Below are positions 14,470-14,550 of a DNA stretch of 14,550 bases, piece by piece. Origin of the DNA: Prevotellaceae bacterium UBA1746. GTDB lineage: Bacteria > Bacteroidota > Bacteroidia > Bacteroidales > Bacteroidaceae. The first letter of the stretch is position 1. Every line of letters starts with the position of its first letter. The stretch spans positions 1 through 14,550 of the forward strand of contig CAJPJR010000051.1 in assembly GCA_905369775.1 (NCBI GenBank), read 5' to 3'. Position numbers and translations under genes: made by a program. Below the pieces are notes generated by a model. It was not told where the DNA came from. It did not search any database and saw only the letters and a list, made by a program, of their open reading frames with translations.

Positions 14470-14550
14470 TCAGCGCATTTGTTTCTTGCCGCCCGTGATG
14501 ATGAGGCAGTGGGGAGCGGCGGTCGACACGCGGCGACCCGTCAGAACGTA
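14470..14550 (-). CDS. C-terminal end of a secreted protein (partial)
   Basis: Only the last 26 codons and the TGA stop (14472-14470) are in the window. They encode YVLTGRRVSTAAPHC, then LIITGGKKQMR. This aligns along its whole length with the tail of the 204-residue protein at 13541-14155 (YDLSGRRVSTAAPHG, then LLIRGGRKMMR), so it is probably another exported protein with the same C-terminal signal. The rest of the gene, and so its function, lies beyond the window. Confidence 0.72.
   Translation of the reverse strand, partial: YVLTGRRVSTAAPHCLIITGGKKQMR

Larger units (their letters stand above)
14251..14491. repeat. Tandem duplication (113 bp, period 128) of a gene end plus terminator
   Basis: Positions 14251-14363 and 14379-14491 align without gaps and differ at about 13 of 113 positions (about 88% identity), with 15 unrelated bases between. 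Each unit holds the last codons of a secreted protein (GKKQ[TM]R-stop on the minus strand) and a terminator hairpin. The stem sequences are identical in the two copies, while loops and spacers differ. Confidence 0.85.

Overview
The window reads as a high-GC member of the Bacteroidales, probably Prevotella/Alloprevotella-like. The evidence is a typical Bacteroidetes DnaK, promoter sequences of the Bacteroidetes type (a TAnnTTTG -7 box with an upstream TTG), no Shine-Dalgarno sites, a signal-peptide protein with a CarboxypepD_reg-like domain, and two secreted-protein ends carrying a short Y-x-L-x-GRRV...GGRK tail of the kind common in Prevotella. The genus is inference. Every convincing gene is on the minus strand, so transcription runs from right to left.

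Right edge (14550 to 13541): the last codons of one secreted protein, a strong terminator, a tandem copy of that gene end plus terminator, then a promoter and a complete 204-residue secreted protein with almost the same C-terminal tail. Next come a 468-base GC-rich spacer with a strong hairpin, dnaK (13072 to 11162) and a very strong dnaK terminator (11121-11085).

Centre (10860 to 1250): a promoter with nested inverted repeats, a leader of about 310-370 bases holding a terminator-like hairpin, then three co-oriented genes: (i) a protein of about 1,880 residues with four S1-like RNA-binding domains, a sacsin/NO VEIN-type Hsp90-like (GHKL) ATPase, a coiled coil and a DUF3883-like C-terminus; (ii) an SF1 helicase of the UPF1/DNA2 type starting 5 nt after the first gene; (iii) after a 158-nt spacer, a protein with an OST-HTH/LOTUS-like domain and DUF3825. 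A bidirectional terminator (1136-1179) closes the cassette. All three proteins have, or are likely to have, RNA-binding or RNA-remodelling parts. I infer an RNA-directed surveillance, repair or anti-phage system. I cannot match it to a named defence system, and it is the best candidate here for an undescribed system. Much of it is about 45-48% G+C, against 58-75% in the flanking sequence I sampled, which fits an acquired cassette beside dnaK.

Left edge (1046 to 1): a consensus promoter, GGTATT elements around its -33 box, a leader of about 330 bases with short repeats and a hairpin, and the first 206 residues of an exported protein with a CarboxypepD_reg-like domain, perhaps the N-terminus of a TonB-dependent outer-membrane receptor. 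It runs off the window.
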